From positions 18,059-82,058 of the forward strand of contig JBAYTR010000017.1 in NCBI GenBank assembly GCA_041675505.1: a DNA stretch of 64,000 bases. The letters are read 5' to 3'. The translations under genes were made by a program, and so were the position numbers. This DNA comes from JAGPCK01 sp041675505. Lineage in GTDB: Bacteria > Bacteroidota > Bacteroidia > UKL13-3. The notes under the pieces are model-generated. The model had not been told where the DNA came from and did no database searches. It saw nothing but the letters and a program-made list of their open reading frames with translations. Position 1 is the stretch's first letter; every line of letters starts with the position of its first letter. Of the stretch, positions 16,668-24,277 are shown one piece after another.

Positions 16668-18056
16668 TTATTCTTTAATAAATCGTGTATTGTACTCACG
16701 GTTTTTAGTTCGAAGGTGAAACAGGTATATACCCCGGTTGAGTTTGGAAATGTTCACCTGATTGCTTTCAAGCGGTTGTTGCATCACCATACCGCCCACT
16801 ATGTTAAAAATGGTAATCTCACCTTTTTCAATAGTGGGATGAATTAAGAGGACATTGTTTGCAGGATTAGGATAAATAAGCGGGGTTTGCGGAATTTCAA
16901 GTTCCTCTTGCCCCACGGGGAAATTAACACTCCCGTAAGATGATGTAGGTGTTTTCCATCCTATCAAAGAGTCGGTCATTGTTGAAAACATCCAACTTTC
17001 GCGGTATACCTCACCTATTCCCGAACAGTAACAAATTTTTAAGTCGGTATCAGTCATTTGCCTGATTGTGCAATCTGTATCGTTGATTAATGTGTAATCA
17101 GAGTAGAAACAACGTATGGTTGCGCTATCTGATGCCCTGATCAAGGCAGGTTTGCTTTTCCATACTATTTTTTCTGTTCTCATATACTCTGATAGAAGCC
17201 CTTTTTCACCTGCAGGAATGTTCCAAAGTTGTTTAGGGATTTCTTTTGAAAAATTGTATATAGTATCAATGTCTTTTCCATACCTGAAGATCATACTAAT
17301 TCCGGTGAGGGTAATTTTTTCAGGTGTATGAGTAACGGTAATGATGCTGTCGCGTATAAAAGTAATGGATGGAGGAAATGTTTGATACTCATAGATGTAT
17401 TTTCGAAGGTAAACATTGCCCGGTTGGTAAGGTAAAAAGTCATTTACATCAGGCATTTGATAGCCTGCACTATCATTTGAGACTTTATAACCAATGAGGG
17501 AGAACGTGCTTGCTGAAAAAGCGGATTCATACAGCTCATAAAAGTTCAAGTAGCTGAGTAAGCCATACTTTTTTGACCATTTAAGTGAATACATGTGACC
17601 GTTATTTTTTAATTCATACACGCGTACGCTATCAGTTTTACCCAGTACTGTTTCTAACGCGTTGGAAAGAAGTTTTATCGTTGCTGATTTTCCGTTGAAC
17701 GTGGGAAAAACAACACTATCACCAAGATTGCCGGTAAAGAATGGCAAACCATTAGAACCGAAATACAGCTTTGTCGTATCATTTCTCTGAATGGCTGAAT
17801 CGGGAAAGGCAGCAGTGTTATGATAAAACTTAAAATAGTTTACAGCAAAGCAGGGGTGCGGGTCGCTTTTCTGGTTAAAGTACATTACGTAACCTGAAGC
17901 AAGTGGTTTAATAGTATCAGCGGTAAATGTGCTGATACCATAATCTGATTTATTGCTCTGGTAGTGGTTTTGCTGAAGGTAGGGAAACAACTGCCATGTT
18001 TGTGCCTGTACATTCAGTACTATAAAGAGTATAGAGATAAATAAGGCGTTTCTCAT
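16668..18056 (-). CDS. secreted protein with T9SS type A sorting signal
   Basis: A 462-residue protein with a signal peptide (MRNALFISILFIVLNVQAQ), a long beta-rich body without a recognised domain, and a type A T9SS C-terminal domain: 'IPQTPLIYPNPANNVLLI', then 'GEITIFNIVGGMVMQQP', 'NRGIYLFHL' and a basic end 'NTRFIKE'. Its composition (many Ser, Thr, Tyr and Asn) fits an exported protein. It may be a reporter-like or adhesion protein. Nothing catalytic stands out. It is downstream of a 256-base gap that holds part of a REP hairpin. Confidence 0.8.
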   Translation of the reverse strand: MRNALFISILFIVLNVQAQTWQLFPYLQQNHYQSNKSDYGISTFTADTIKPLASGYVMYFNQKSDPHPCFAVNYFKFYHNTAAFPDSAIQRNDTTKLYFGSNGLPFFTGNLGDSVVFPTFNGKSATIKLLSNALETVLGKTDSVRVYELKNNGHMYSLKWSKKYGLLSYLNFYELYESAFSASTFSLIGYKVSNDSAGYQMPDVNDFLPYQPGNVYLRKYIYEYQTFPPSITFIRDSIITVTHTPEKITLTGISMIFRYGKDIDTIYNFSKEIPKQLWNIPAGEKGLLSEYMRTEKIVWKSKPALIRASDSATIRCFYSDYTLINDTDCTIRQMTDTDLKICYCSGIGEVYRESWMFSTMTDSLIGWKTPTSSYGSVNFPVGQEELEIPQTPLIYPNPANNVLLIHPTIEKGEITIFNIVGGMVMQQPLESNQVNISKLNRGIYLFHLRTKNREYNTRFIKE

Positions 18057-18162
18057 AACAGGTATTAATATTTAGAGAAAAGATGTTGTTTCAATACTAA
18101 TGATACAGCTAAGTTACTTGTTAAAATCTAACATTACAAATCTTACTTTTCATGTACTCATC

Positions 18163-18211
18163 TGCTCTCCTGAGTTTATTCACTGCGTTCATGAGATTGC
18201 TTCGCTAAGTT
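18163..18211. repeat. half REP-1 hairpin joined to a 34-base element (copy B)
   Basis: CTCTCCTGAGTTT (18165-18177) is one arm of the REP-1 hairpin found around the transposase at 22507. It runs straight into a 34-base stretch (18178-18211) which, on the minus strand, begins AACTTAGCGAAGC and ends GCAGTGAAT. The same element, with three differences, sits in the loop of a REP-2 hairpin at 23261-23294. The other REP-1 arm is not recognisable. Confidence 0.65.
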
Positions 18212-18312
18212 GAATCTGTTCTCCTTTATTATTCTTACCTGACAGCAATAGTTATAATCAGGATGGCGGGGGGTATTCGTTTTTTTTGCTGTTTTATTTA
18301 TTATAAACTAAT

Positions 18313-20265
18313 CTAATAAAACGGCCTTGCTTGTTTAATGTACAATTTTTTATTTGAATCAAATTTAAACTCTATGTCCAAGGCAAACTCTTCCAAACCG
18401 TACGCACCATGACTATCTATGCTGAAATAATAATATTCTTCTATCACTGACAGAGCATTGTATAATTGTGTTACCTGTTCCTTAGTAAATAATGTTCTGT
18501 TTTTATTCAAGTTGCTGAATGTAATGTATTCTACAGTAACATTATCAGTAGAAGGTTGCACTGAACGTGAATTCATACATATCAGTTGTTCACATACTAT
18601 GCTATCCGGAGGGGAAACTACACTTATGTTACCCTTTTGCGCATTTATAGTAAAGCCCGGATAATTATTGCGATATAGATTGCGAGTTATAGCCACACCG
18701 TTCAGTATTTCATCGGGAAAGTTTCTATGCACCAAAACACCCATCATCATATTAGTATGGGATATATTATAATTTTCACGTTCGAAAAATGCAGCTTCGT
18801 TCCATGCGCTCGCCCACACTTTTTTAATTGCTTTTTCAATCGTTTTTTGTGTATTATCTACAATCCCTGTTTTGCTTGTATATAAGCCTGCCCCGCTAAA
18901 ACCAAACATATCTTCTGCATTACTGCTGCTGCGAAAGCGATAACTCATACCAATGTTGTTTTGTTCTATTCGGGTAGTTACTGCTGCCAGTAGTTGTTTA
19001 TCCAAAGGCTCTTTGGTAATTGCTTTTCGTATTCGCTTTAGCTGCGCCTTAATACTATCCCTGTTTTCCTTATAAACCTGTGCATGCAGCAGGTTGTAAA
19101 TGAGTTGAGCAACAGGCTTTTTTTCTATGTGATTGTTGTAAAAATAGAAAGGTATTGCAAAACCTCCTTCCGGCACTTCGAAGAGGGTTTTATTCTTTTG
19201 CTGAATTTGGTATAGGATGGACATTCCGATTGATTTGTTTCCTATTGCTCCGTAATGGTGCTCTTTTATTGAATGAAGTGGAAGAATAGTTTTTATATTT
19301 AAGTCTGCCAGTAGCGTGATATCTTCCCCGAGTGTGCTTGTTTTTAGTAGCTTTGCTTTTTCTTTTTCATTCGCTTCACGAATGATTATGCTATCATTCG
19401 TAATAACTAAACTCACCATTTTGTCTTTTAATGAGAGGAACCGACTGTCATTCCATACACGGGTGTAGGCAGCAGCGGGAATACCTCTGTTTCTGCATAG
19501 GATATTAATATGTGAAAGTGGTGTTTGAATAGCATCACTAATAATAGCTTTGCAATTTGGAAGTTGAACAGGGGTTCCTTTAATAATTACAATGTCGTTA
19601 GAGTTTAATTTTATGTTGCTGTTCAGGTTGCTTACCATTCTTAACCGGCCAACTGTAGCTCCTGTATACAGAGATTGAAAAGACTGTTCCTTGTATATAG
19701 CATCAGGTGATATGGTGGGGACAGTTATTTTGCCTTCAGTAAACAAATCATTAATATAATCTGAGTTAATTAACAAACGTAAAGAATCTTTAATGTAGCT
19801 TCTTGATGCTACTTCATTGTATAGAGTCCTTATTTGTTCAGGTTTTATAGAAGTATTACTTGTAAACTCTAAGGCATAAATTCCAGACTGTGCATAATAA
19901 TTCAGGCAACTGAGGTAATACTCCTGCTTAACATTGTCTTGATAATTATTTGAGTTGAAGGTGACCAGATCATTTTGATAACCCAGTACTTCATTGCAGA
20001 AGCCATAATGAAAAACATATTTTTTTGAGTTAATAAAATAAAGACGCTTTGATGCCAGTTCATACACAATTTTTACTGACAGTACGCTGCTGAATTTGCT
20101 GCTTAATGGTTTTCCTGCTAGCGTTTTTAATTCTTCATTGTTTTTTATCTCGTTAACATACGGAGTTTCGGTTGTAGTTGAGGAGTTATCAGATAGTGCC
20201 TGTTTATAACAGCCTGAATTTATTATGAACAAGAATACTAAACAGTAGATGTATTTGTAAGTCAT
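18313..20265 (-). CDS. lipoprotein with PEP-synthase-type phosphohistidine and ATP-grasp domains
   Basis: A 650-residue protein. The N-terminus is lipoprotein-like (YIYCLVFLFIINSGC, Cys 19). Residues of about 20-220 are unassigned. At about 225-300 is a PEP-utilising swivel domain, 'IVIIKGTPVQLP' then 'QTPLSHINILCRNRGIPAAA', with the His in the usual place of the phosphorylated residue. Residues 340-650 match the ATP-grasp pyruvate/phosphate dikinase N-terminal domain, with 'MSYRFRSSSNAEDMFGFSGAGLYTS' (given here only as its RSSSNAED and GAGLY core) and the closing 'LYIKQARPFY'. The PEP-binding TIM barrel is absent and the domain order is reversed relative to PEP synthase. An ATP-dependent enzyme outside the cytoplasm would be unexpected, so either export or catalysis is in doubt. 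Confidence 0.75.
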   Translation of the reverse strand: MTYKYIYCLVFLFIINSGCYKQALSDNSSTTTETPYVNEIKNNEELKTLAGKPLSSKFSSVLSVKIVYELASKRLYFINSKKYVFHYGFCNEVLGYQNDLVTFNSNNYQDNVKQEYYLSCLNYYAQSGIYALEFTSNTSIKPEQIRTLYNEVASRSYIKDSLRLLINSDYINDLFTEGKITVPTISPDAIYKEQSFQSLYTGATVGRLRMVSNLNSNIKLNSNDIVIIKGTPVQLPNCKAIISDAIQTPLSHINILCRNRGIPAAAYTRVWNDSRFLSLKDKMVSLVITNDSIIIREANEKEKAKLLKTSTLGEDITLLADLNIKTILPLHSIKEHHYGAIGNKSIGMSILYQIQQKNKTLFEVPEGGFAIPFYFYNNHIEKKPVAQLIYNLLHAQVYKENRDSIKAQLKRIRKAITKEPLDKQLLAAVTTRIEQNNIGMSYRFRSSSNAEDMFGFSGAGLYTSKTGIVDNTQKTIEKAIKKVWASAWNEAAFFERENYNISHTNMMMGVLVHRNFPDEILNGVAITRNLYRNNYPGFTINAQKGNISVVSPPDSIVCEQLICMNSRSVQPSTDNVTVEYITFSNLNKNRTLFTKEQVTQLYNALSVIEEYYYFSIDSHGAYGLEEFALDIEFKFDSNKKLYIKQARPFY

Positions 20266-20321
20266 AACACGAATTTACAATACTGTCAACAATAATTGTA
20301 AGTTTCAACCTCCCTTTTTCT

Positions 20322-20349
20322 AAGCCCAGCATGTAGCTACGCTGGACTT
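20322..20349. repeat. hairpin AAGCCCAGC / GCTGGACTT
   Basis: Nine-base arms (one G-T wobble) around a ten-base loop containing GTAGCTAC. It lies in the 150-base gap downstream of the gene at 20416. There is no T run on the minus strand, so a terminator is not supported. It may belong to another REP-like family. Confidence 0.45.
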
Positions 20350-20415
20350 TTATAAAGACATGGCTACTCTTGCGTGCTGTTATAAATGCTCCAGGAATGG
20401 CGTCTTTAAGTTGAC

Positions 20416-21072
20416 TTAGTAATGCGAAACTCTATTTTGAAGTATTGTCACAATTATGAGAATGATGAAGCCGAGAATTGTAATAATTAATCCATTTCTT
20501 CGGTCTTCATCGCGGTACACAAATAACCTTTCCCCATTGCTCAAGGTACGTTTGCTTCGCCATAAATAGATGCCAATAAACATCCCCAAAAGTCCGCCTA
20601 ATATGGCACTCATGTAAGCAAACGACAACAATAAACGACTGGCTGTTTCTTTTTGTCTGAGATGTTGTATTTGCTGCTGCTTTAAAAGCTTTATTGTATC
20701 ATCAGTAACCGACATGCCCTGCTTTTGTAAAAGCTGTTGTGCCAGTTTTACATCAAGCTCGCTCCATTGTTCGCTGTTAAGTAGTACATCCGTAAGCTCA
20801 TCTTTGTCGAAGCTGTAGAGGTAATGGTCGGAGGGGACATTTTTGAGTTCTTCTTCAGCACGTGATTGCAGCAGTTGGTTTAATCTGTTGAAATTTTCAG
20901 GGGCCACTTTAACAAGGATGAGTGGTAAAGGCTGTTCACCATAAAGTGTTTCATCAAGGTTGCGGTGGTTGTCATCAATACTATAATCAATTCCTTCTGC
21001 TTGCAGTAGTTCAATGAAGCGGGCAGCTTCCTCTTCCTGAGTGAATTTTCTGTATGTGACGTGTTGAGACAT
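20416..21072 (-). CDS. membrane protein with DUF2007-like N-terminus
   Basis: A 218-residue protein. The first 70 residues (MSQHVTYRKFTQEEEAARFI ... DYSIDDNHRNLDE ... LILVKVAPENFNRLNQLL) look like the small ferredoxin-like fold of DUF2007 'putative signal transducing' proteins. A helical middle follows, then two transmembrane helices at about 147-168 and 194-215. I chose ATG 21072 over TTG 21093. Function is unknown. It would sit in the inner membrane with its N-terminal domain in the cytoplasm. Confidence 0.65.
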   Translation of the reverse strand: MSQHVTYRKFTQEEEAARFIELLQAEGIDYSIDDNHRNLDETLYGEQPLPLILVKVAPENFNRLNQLLQSRAEEELKNVPSDHYLYSFDKDELTDVLLNSEQWSELDVKLAQQLLQKQGMSVTDDTIKLLKQQQIQHLRQKETASRLLLSFAYMSAILGGLLGMFIGIYLWRSKRTLSNGERLFVYRDEDRRNGLIITILGFIILIIVTILQNRVSHY

Positions 21073-21154
21073 TGCGAGCTTAATTAATGGCAAACCTAGT
21101 GATGTTTTTCTGGTTTTAAAACTGGCTTAGAAACCTGTGCTTAGTTTGTGGATA

Positions 21155-21190
21155 TTCGAGACACGCGTTACAAACGCGCGCCAGTCTGGG
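21155..21190. repeat. REP-2 hairpin, uninterrupted copy
   Basis: TTCGAGACACGCGTTAC directly followed by AAACGCGCGCCAG. The arms CGCGTT and AACGCG pair perfectly around ACA, and pairing extends with mismatches. A second copy at 23244-23313 is split at the loop. Confidence 0.65.
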
Positions 21191-21198
21191 AGATATAA

Positions 21199-21822
21199 TC
21201 AGAAATAGTACCCAACATTCAGATTGCCTATCCACAGGTTGGTTGCTGTTAAAAAATTATCCTTGTATTTTGGGTTAAATCCATTGTAAGTGCTTACCAA
21301 CGGAAATCCAAGTTGAGGTTCAATGGAAATGCGGTTTTTGATCAGGAATTTATAGCCGCCATGTGCCCCGAACCCGATTACATGTCCTTTTATTTCTTTT
21401 TTACCCGATATAGACGAATAGACTATTTCTTTGCCGGTCATAAACCCCGCGTACGGACCCAGAAAGAAGCCACTGCCTTTCCCAAAGCGTTCGGAATTTT
21501 TTCCTGCTGTATAGAAGCGTCCTTGCAAAATTAAGCGCATGCCAGAGAAAATACTTATCTCTTCTCCAAAGGATGATTCTGTTATTCCTGTACCTCCGAT
21601 TTGGCCTAAATTGAGCAAGGCCGCGGCTGAGAAACTGTTTTTTAGCAATCGCTCATATCCCACAGAGTAGCGCATTTTTGCATAAGACGGATAAAGATCA
21701 AAAAATTTTGTTACCGGTTTTATCGGGTCAACGGAGATGTAATTATTTTGTCCTATGGCAATATGAGCAATAGTTAAATAAAGCAGGCAAAGCAGGTACC
21801 TGTGTATAGTGTGTGGTTTCAT
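21199..21822 (-). CDS. small outer-membrane beta-barrel-like protein
   Basis: A 207-residue protein with a signal peptide (MKPHTIHRYLL...AHIAIGQ) and alternating strands with Gly and aromatic residues: 'MRYSVGYERLLKNSFS', 'GFFLGPYAGFMTG', 'GHVIGFGAHGGYKFLI', 'RISIEPQLGFPL'. It ends 'NLNVGYYF', with the C-terminal aromatic typical of outer-membrane barrels. It resembles DUF3575-type barrels of Bacteroidota. No ligand can be proposed. ATG 21822 follows a TTG at 21825. Confidence 0.65.
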   Translation of the reverse strand: MKPHTIHRYLLCLLYLTIAHIAIGQNNYISVDPIKPVTKFFDLYPSYAKMRYSVGYERLLKNSFSAAALLNLGQIGGTGITESSFGEEISIFSGMRLILQGRFYTAGKNSERFGKGSGFFLGPYAGFMTGKEIVYSSISGKKEIKGHVIGFGAHGGYKFLIKNRISIEPQLGFPLVSTYNGFNPKYKDNFLTATNLWIGNLNVGYYF

Positions 21823-21900
21823 CAAAGCAAAATACTATTTTTAGGTGTGAATGCAATATACGGCTTGCGCGTTCTTTGAAATGTCTTCCAACTTTAAGGA

Positions 21901-22425
21901 TTACTTCTTTACAACAGTTTCGTTTGTCATGGGTATTTCATCTATTCTTTCATCTAAGAAAAGTTGTATCTCATGGTCGAATTCGTATAAAGAAACACGG
22001 ATATGCTGCTTTTTAAGATACAATAGGGTAGGGGCAAATTTAAATATATCATACGGCAAGAATAGAATATGTTTTTTATTCGCTGTTTTAATGAAAATGT
22101 GTGGAGGGGTGTGTCTGAACCCTTGATGGTATATAATGCCCTGAATATCCTGAAAAGGTAGTGCAATCTGTTGAAACTTACCCCAAAGAAGTATCCGTTT
22201 TAAGATGACCTGATTTGTTTGTATTTCCCAGCCATAATAAAAACTTCTAAATACCTCATCTGCCAACAGCAAAAGAAAGCTACCTGTGATAAGTATGGTT
22301 TCTAAATTTATAAACGAGATTAGTAAGACCGCCACAACAACGGACGCTATGATTAATTCTCCTTTTTTTCGATGAAGAAAGGTAGTAGGCTGATATGAAT
22401 AAATGATGTCTTTTTGTGTAGGCAA
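21901..22425 (-). CDS. two-helix membrane protein, PH-like, TTG start
   Basis: A 174-residue protein with two adjacent transmembrane helices (about residues 24-42 and 45-58) and a cytoplasmic beta-rich remainder ('WEIQTNQVILKRILLWGKFQQI', shortened: a strand pattern like bacterial PH domains). The start must be TTG 22425: an in-frame TAA lies two codons upstream and the next Met is near the C-terminus. A -7 box (22445-22452) stands 19 bases before that TTG and supports it. Function is unknown. Confidence 0.55.
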   Translation of the reverse strand: MPTQKDIIYSYQPTTFLHRKKGELIIASVVVAVLLISFINLETILITGSFLLLLADEVFRSFYYGWEIQTNQVILKRILLWGKFQQIALPFQDIQGIIYHQGFRHTPPHIFIKTANKKHILFLPYDIFKFAPTLLYLKKQHIRVSLYEFDHEIQLFLDERIDEIPMTNETVVKK

Positions 22426-22444
22426 TTTTTATTAAATCATCTCG

Positions 22445-22452
22445 CAAAGTTA
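22445..22452 (-). promoter_or_regulatory. -7 box TAACTTTG
   Basis: On the minus strand TAACTTTG fits TAnnTTTG and precedes the TTG-started gene at 22425 by 19 bases. Confidence 0.45.
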
Positions 22453-22460
22453 CCTCTGCT

Positions 22461-22483
22461 CTCCTGAGTTTGCAACTCAGGAG
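22461..22483. repeat. REP-1 hairpin, downstream side of the transposase
   Basis: Arms CTCCTGAGTT and AACTCAGGAG pair perfectly over ten bases around the loop TGC. Relative to the three copies at 23111-23228 (loop GCA) it is inverted. It lies 24 bases beyond the transposase stop. Confidence 0.85.
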
Positions 22484-22506
22484 TCTCACGTAACTCAAAA
22501 TTTACC

Positions 22507-23061
22507 TCAGTCCAATAATTCTACCGCTATCAAACCGGCTTCTCCTCTGTAATCTTTCGCGCTGCTGTACAGGTAATGTTCAGGATATTCAACAATACCT
22601 GCTGTAACCGGATTGCTGTGTATATAGTCAAGTTTTTGCATGGTAAACTCATTGCTGAATAGTTCTTTGGGTTGGTTGTTTTGTTGCCAGAACTGAAACT
22701 CACTGTTTCGTGAATTGCTTTCACCATTTTCTTTGAAAATATTCAGCATCCATTCTTTTCTGCTCTCCTGCGGATTATTTGTTATAGCCTGAATGATTTG
22801 TTTGCTGGTGAACTTTTTAAAGTCTCGCAGTACATCACTTGTATTATTTTGTTTGGCTGAAACTACCAAATGAACATGGTTGGTCATCACACACCAGGCA
22901 TGTACTAACAATCCTTTTTGCTGTTGGCAATACTGTATGCTGTTAAGTAGTATATCTACGTATTCTTTTCTGGAGAATACATCAACCCAACCCACAACGG
23001 CAAATGTTATAAAATGAATGCCTTCTTTGTTTCTTATTTTGTAACCGTCTTCTTTGCTCAT
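22507..23061 (-). CDS. REP-associated tyrosine transposase (RAYT, IS200-like Y1)
   Basis: A 184-residue Y1-transposase-fold protein with the HUH metal motif 'MTNHVHLVV'. The early strand 'IHFITFAVVGWVDVFSR' is of the kind that opens TnpA_REP proteins, and a late 'YIHSNPVTAGIV' carries the candidate catalytic Tyr. Its length fits RAYTs. Known family members bind and nick REP hairpins as single strands. Here perfect ten-base-stem hairpins lie on both sides in opposite orientation (22461-22483, and three copies at 23111-23228), a classic RAYT/REP arrangement. It is probably a single-copy resident gene and not an active insertion sequence. Confidence 0.88.
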   Translation of the reverse strand: MSKEDGYKIRNKEGIHFITFAVVGWVDVFSRKEYVDILLNSIQYCQQQKGLLVHAWCVMTNHVHLVVSAKQNNTSDVLRDFKKFTSKQIIQAITNNPQESRKEWMLNIFKENGESNSRNSEFQFWQQNNQPKELFSNEFTMQKLDYIHSNPVTAGIVEYPEHYLYSSAKDYRGEAGLIAVELLD

Positions 23062-23083
23062 TTATGCAAAACTATAAGAAAAT

Positions 23084-23230
23084 GGAATTTATGGAAAGCA
23101 ACTTGGAAGAATCCTGAGTTGCAAACTCAGGATAGCAGAGGAGAAAGAATCCTGAGTTGCAAACTCAGGATAGCGGAGGGAATTTATGGAAAGTAACTTG
23201 GAAGAATCCTGAGTTGCAAACTCAGGATAG
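23084..23230. repeat. REP-1 array: three hairpins in a 96-base direct repeat
   Basis: Three identical hairpins with arms ATCCTGAGTT and AACTCAGGAT and loop GCA, at 23111-23133, 23149-23171 and 23206-23228, all in one orientation. A longer unit (GGAATTTATGGAAAG, AACTTGGAAGA, hairpin, TAGC) is repeated at 23084 and about 23180. The array starts 22 bases before the transposase start codon. Confidence 0.88.
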
Positions 23231-23243
23231 CCTGGGGTGGATT

Positions 23244-23313
23244 TTCGAGACACGCGTTACAACTTAGCGAAGCGATCTCATGAACGAAATGAATAAACGC
23301 GCGCCACTGTGGG
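23244..23313. repeat. REP-2 hairpin split by the 34-base element (copy A)
   Basis: The left half TTCGAGACACGCGTTAC (23244-23260) and the right half AAACGCGCGCCA (23295-23306) match the intact copy at 21155. Between them, exactly at the loop, sits a 34-base element (23261-23294) beginning AACTTAGCGAAGC and ending GAAATGAAT. The element recurs at 18178-18211. Confidence 0.75.
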
Positions 23314-23314
23314 A

Positions 23315-24160
23315 TTAAGGATTACTAATTTCATAAATGTTCCCTAAACAATACTGCGCTTGCCCAATTAATTTATAGATTCTCCCAAAAGAAGTTACTA
23401 AAGGATGATTGGAATTAAAGGTCAAAATAGGGTTATGTTTTAATTTCGTATTTGGATATCTTGTACTAAAATTTAAATGAGATAAATGATTTGAGAGCTT
23501 TAAAAGTATTGTAGATGCCACAAAGTTAAAAGATACTATGGCGTAGACAGAACGTATGTGGCCTTTAAAAACATTTAGTGGAATTTTTTCTAATTCCTGG
23601 ATCAGCTCTTTAGAAATTGTTTCATTCGTAAACTGAGTTATGAAGTTCCTAATCTTTTCAAACACTTTCTTTAATTCAACTTCGTCAATATTTTCGAGTA
23701 AGGATAAAGTTTCTTCTTTGGTTACCTCCTGGATAATGTTCTCAAGTTCAAGCAGTGATTCAGAAAGATTGTCATAATTTTTATTTTCGGATTCGAAATG
23801 CTCATCTAAATTTTCCCCAGCCTTAAGAGTTGTCTGAATGTACTCGTAGAACTCAAGTTTTTCAATATCTATATTAGGAAACTTCTTTTGGATATTTTCC
23901 CACTCCTCCTTAAACGCATTATGGGAGTTTTGATAAATTCGTTTGAATGCAGTTTGAGACTTATGGTTTATTTTGGTTTTTAATTCTTCTTCTTTTAAAT
24001 CATTTGAAAAAAGTGAATAAGACTTAGAAGCCATCTCTACACTTTGTTGAAGGAAGTAAATAGATTGCGGATAAAATTTATTTTCGTTTAATAGTTTTGA
24101 TGCCTCTAGGTGTGAGCATGAGACAGAAAGGAATTCAATTGCAGGTTTTAAATCGGTCAT
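23315..24160 (-). CDS. HEPN-like protein, possibly defence-related
   Basis: A 281-residue, Lys/Glu/Asn-rich, mostly helical protein. Residues of about 12-55 ('SHLEASKLLNENKFYPQS' then 'LQQSVEMASKSYSLF') have the pattern of HEPN domains: a four-helix bundle entry with 'Y..S...LQQ..E...K'. I do not see the common RxxxxH catalytic motif in its usual spacing, so nuclease activity is not supported. It is AT-rich compared with neighbours, and its stop lies two bases from the end of a REP-2 copy. With the next gene it forms a likely acquired pair. HEPN is a fold-level inference only. Confidence 0.5.
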   Translation of the reverse strand: MTDLKPAIEFLSVSCSHLEASKLLNENKFYPQSIYFLQQSVEMASKSYSLFSNDLKEEELKTKINHKSQTAFKRIYQNSHNAFKEEWENIQKKFPNIDIEKLEFYEYIQTTLKAGENLDEHFESENKNYDNLSESLLELENIIQEVTKEETLSLLENIDEVELKKVFEKIRNFITQFTNETISKELIQELEKIPLNVFKGHIRSVYAIVSFNFVASTILLKLSNHLSHLNFSTRYPNTKLKHNPILTFNSNHPLVTSFGRIYKLIGQAQYCLGNIYEISNP

Positions 24161-24277
24161 TTAAACTGTCTTTTATTATCGGGTGTTTTACTAAAAACTA
24201 TTCATCGGTTAATATAACCTGTACTTATTGTAGCCATTGACTAAGGTTTTTTAACAGGCTTCGTTTAGTGGCGGAGA

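Noticed and set aside
20322..20349. Rho-independent terminator for the gene at 20416
   Set aside because: The hairpin is present but is not followed by a T run on the minus strand.
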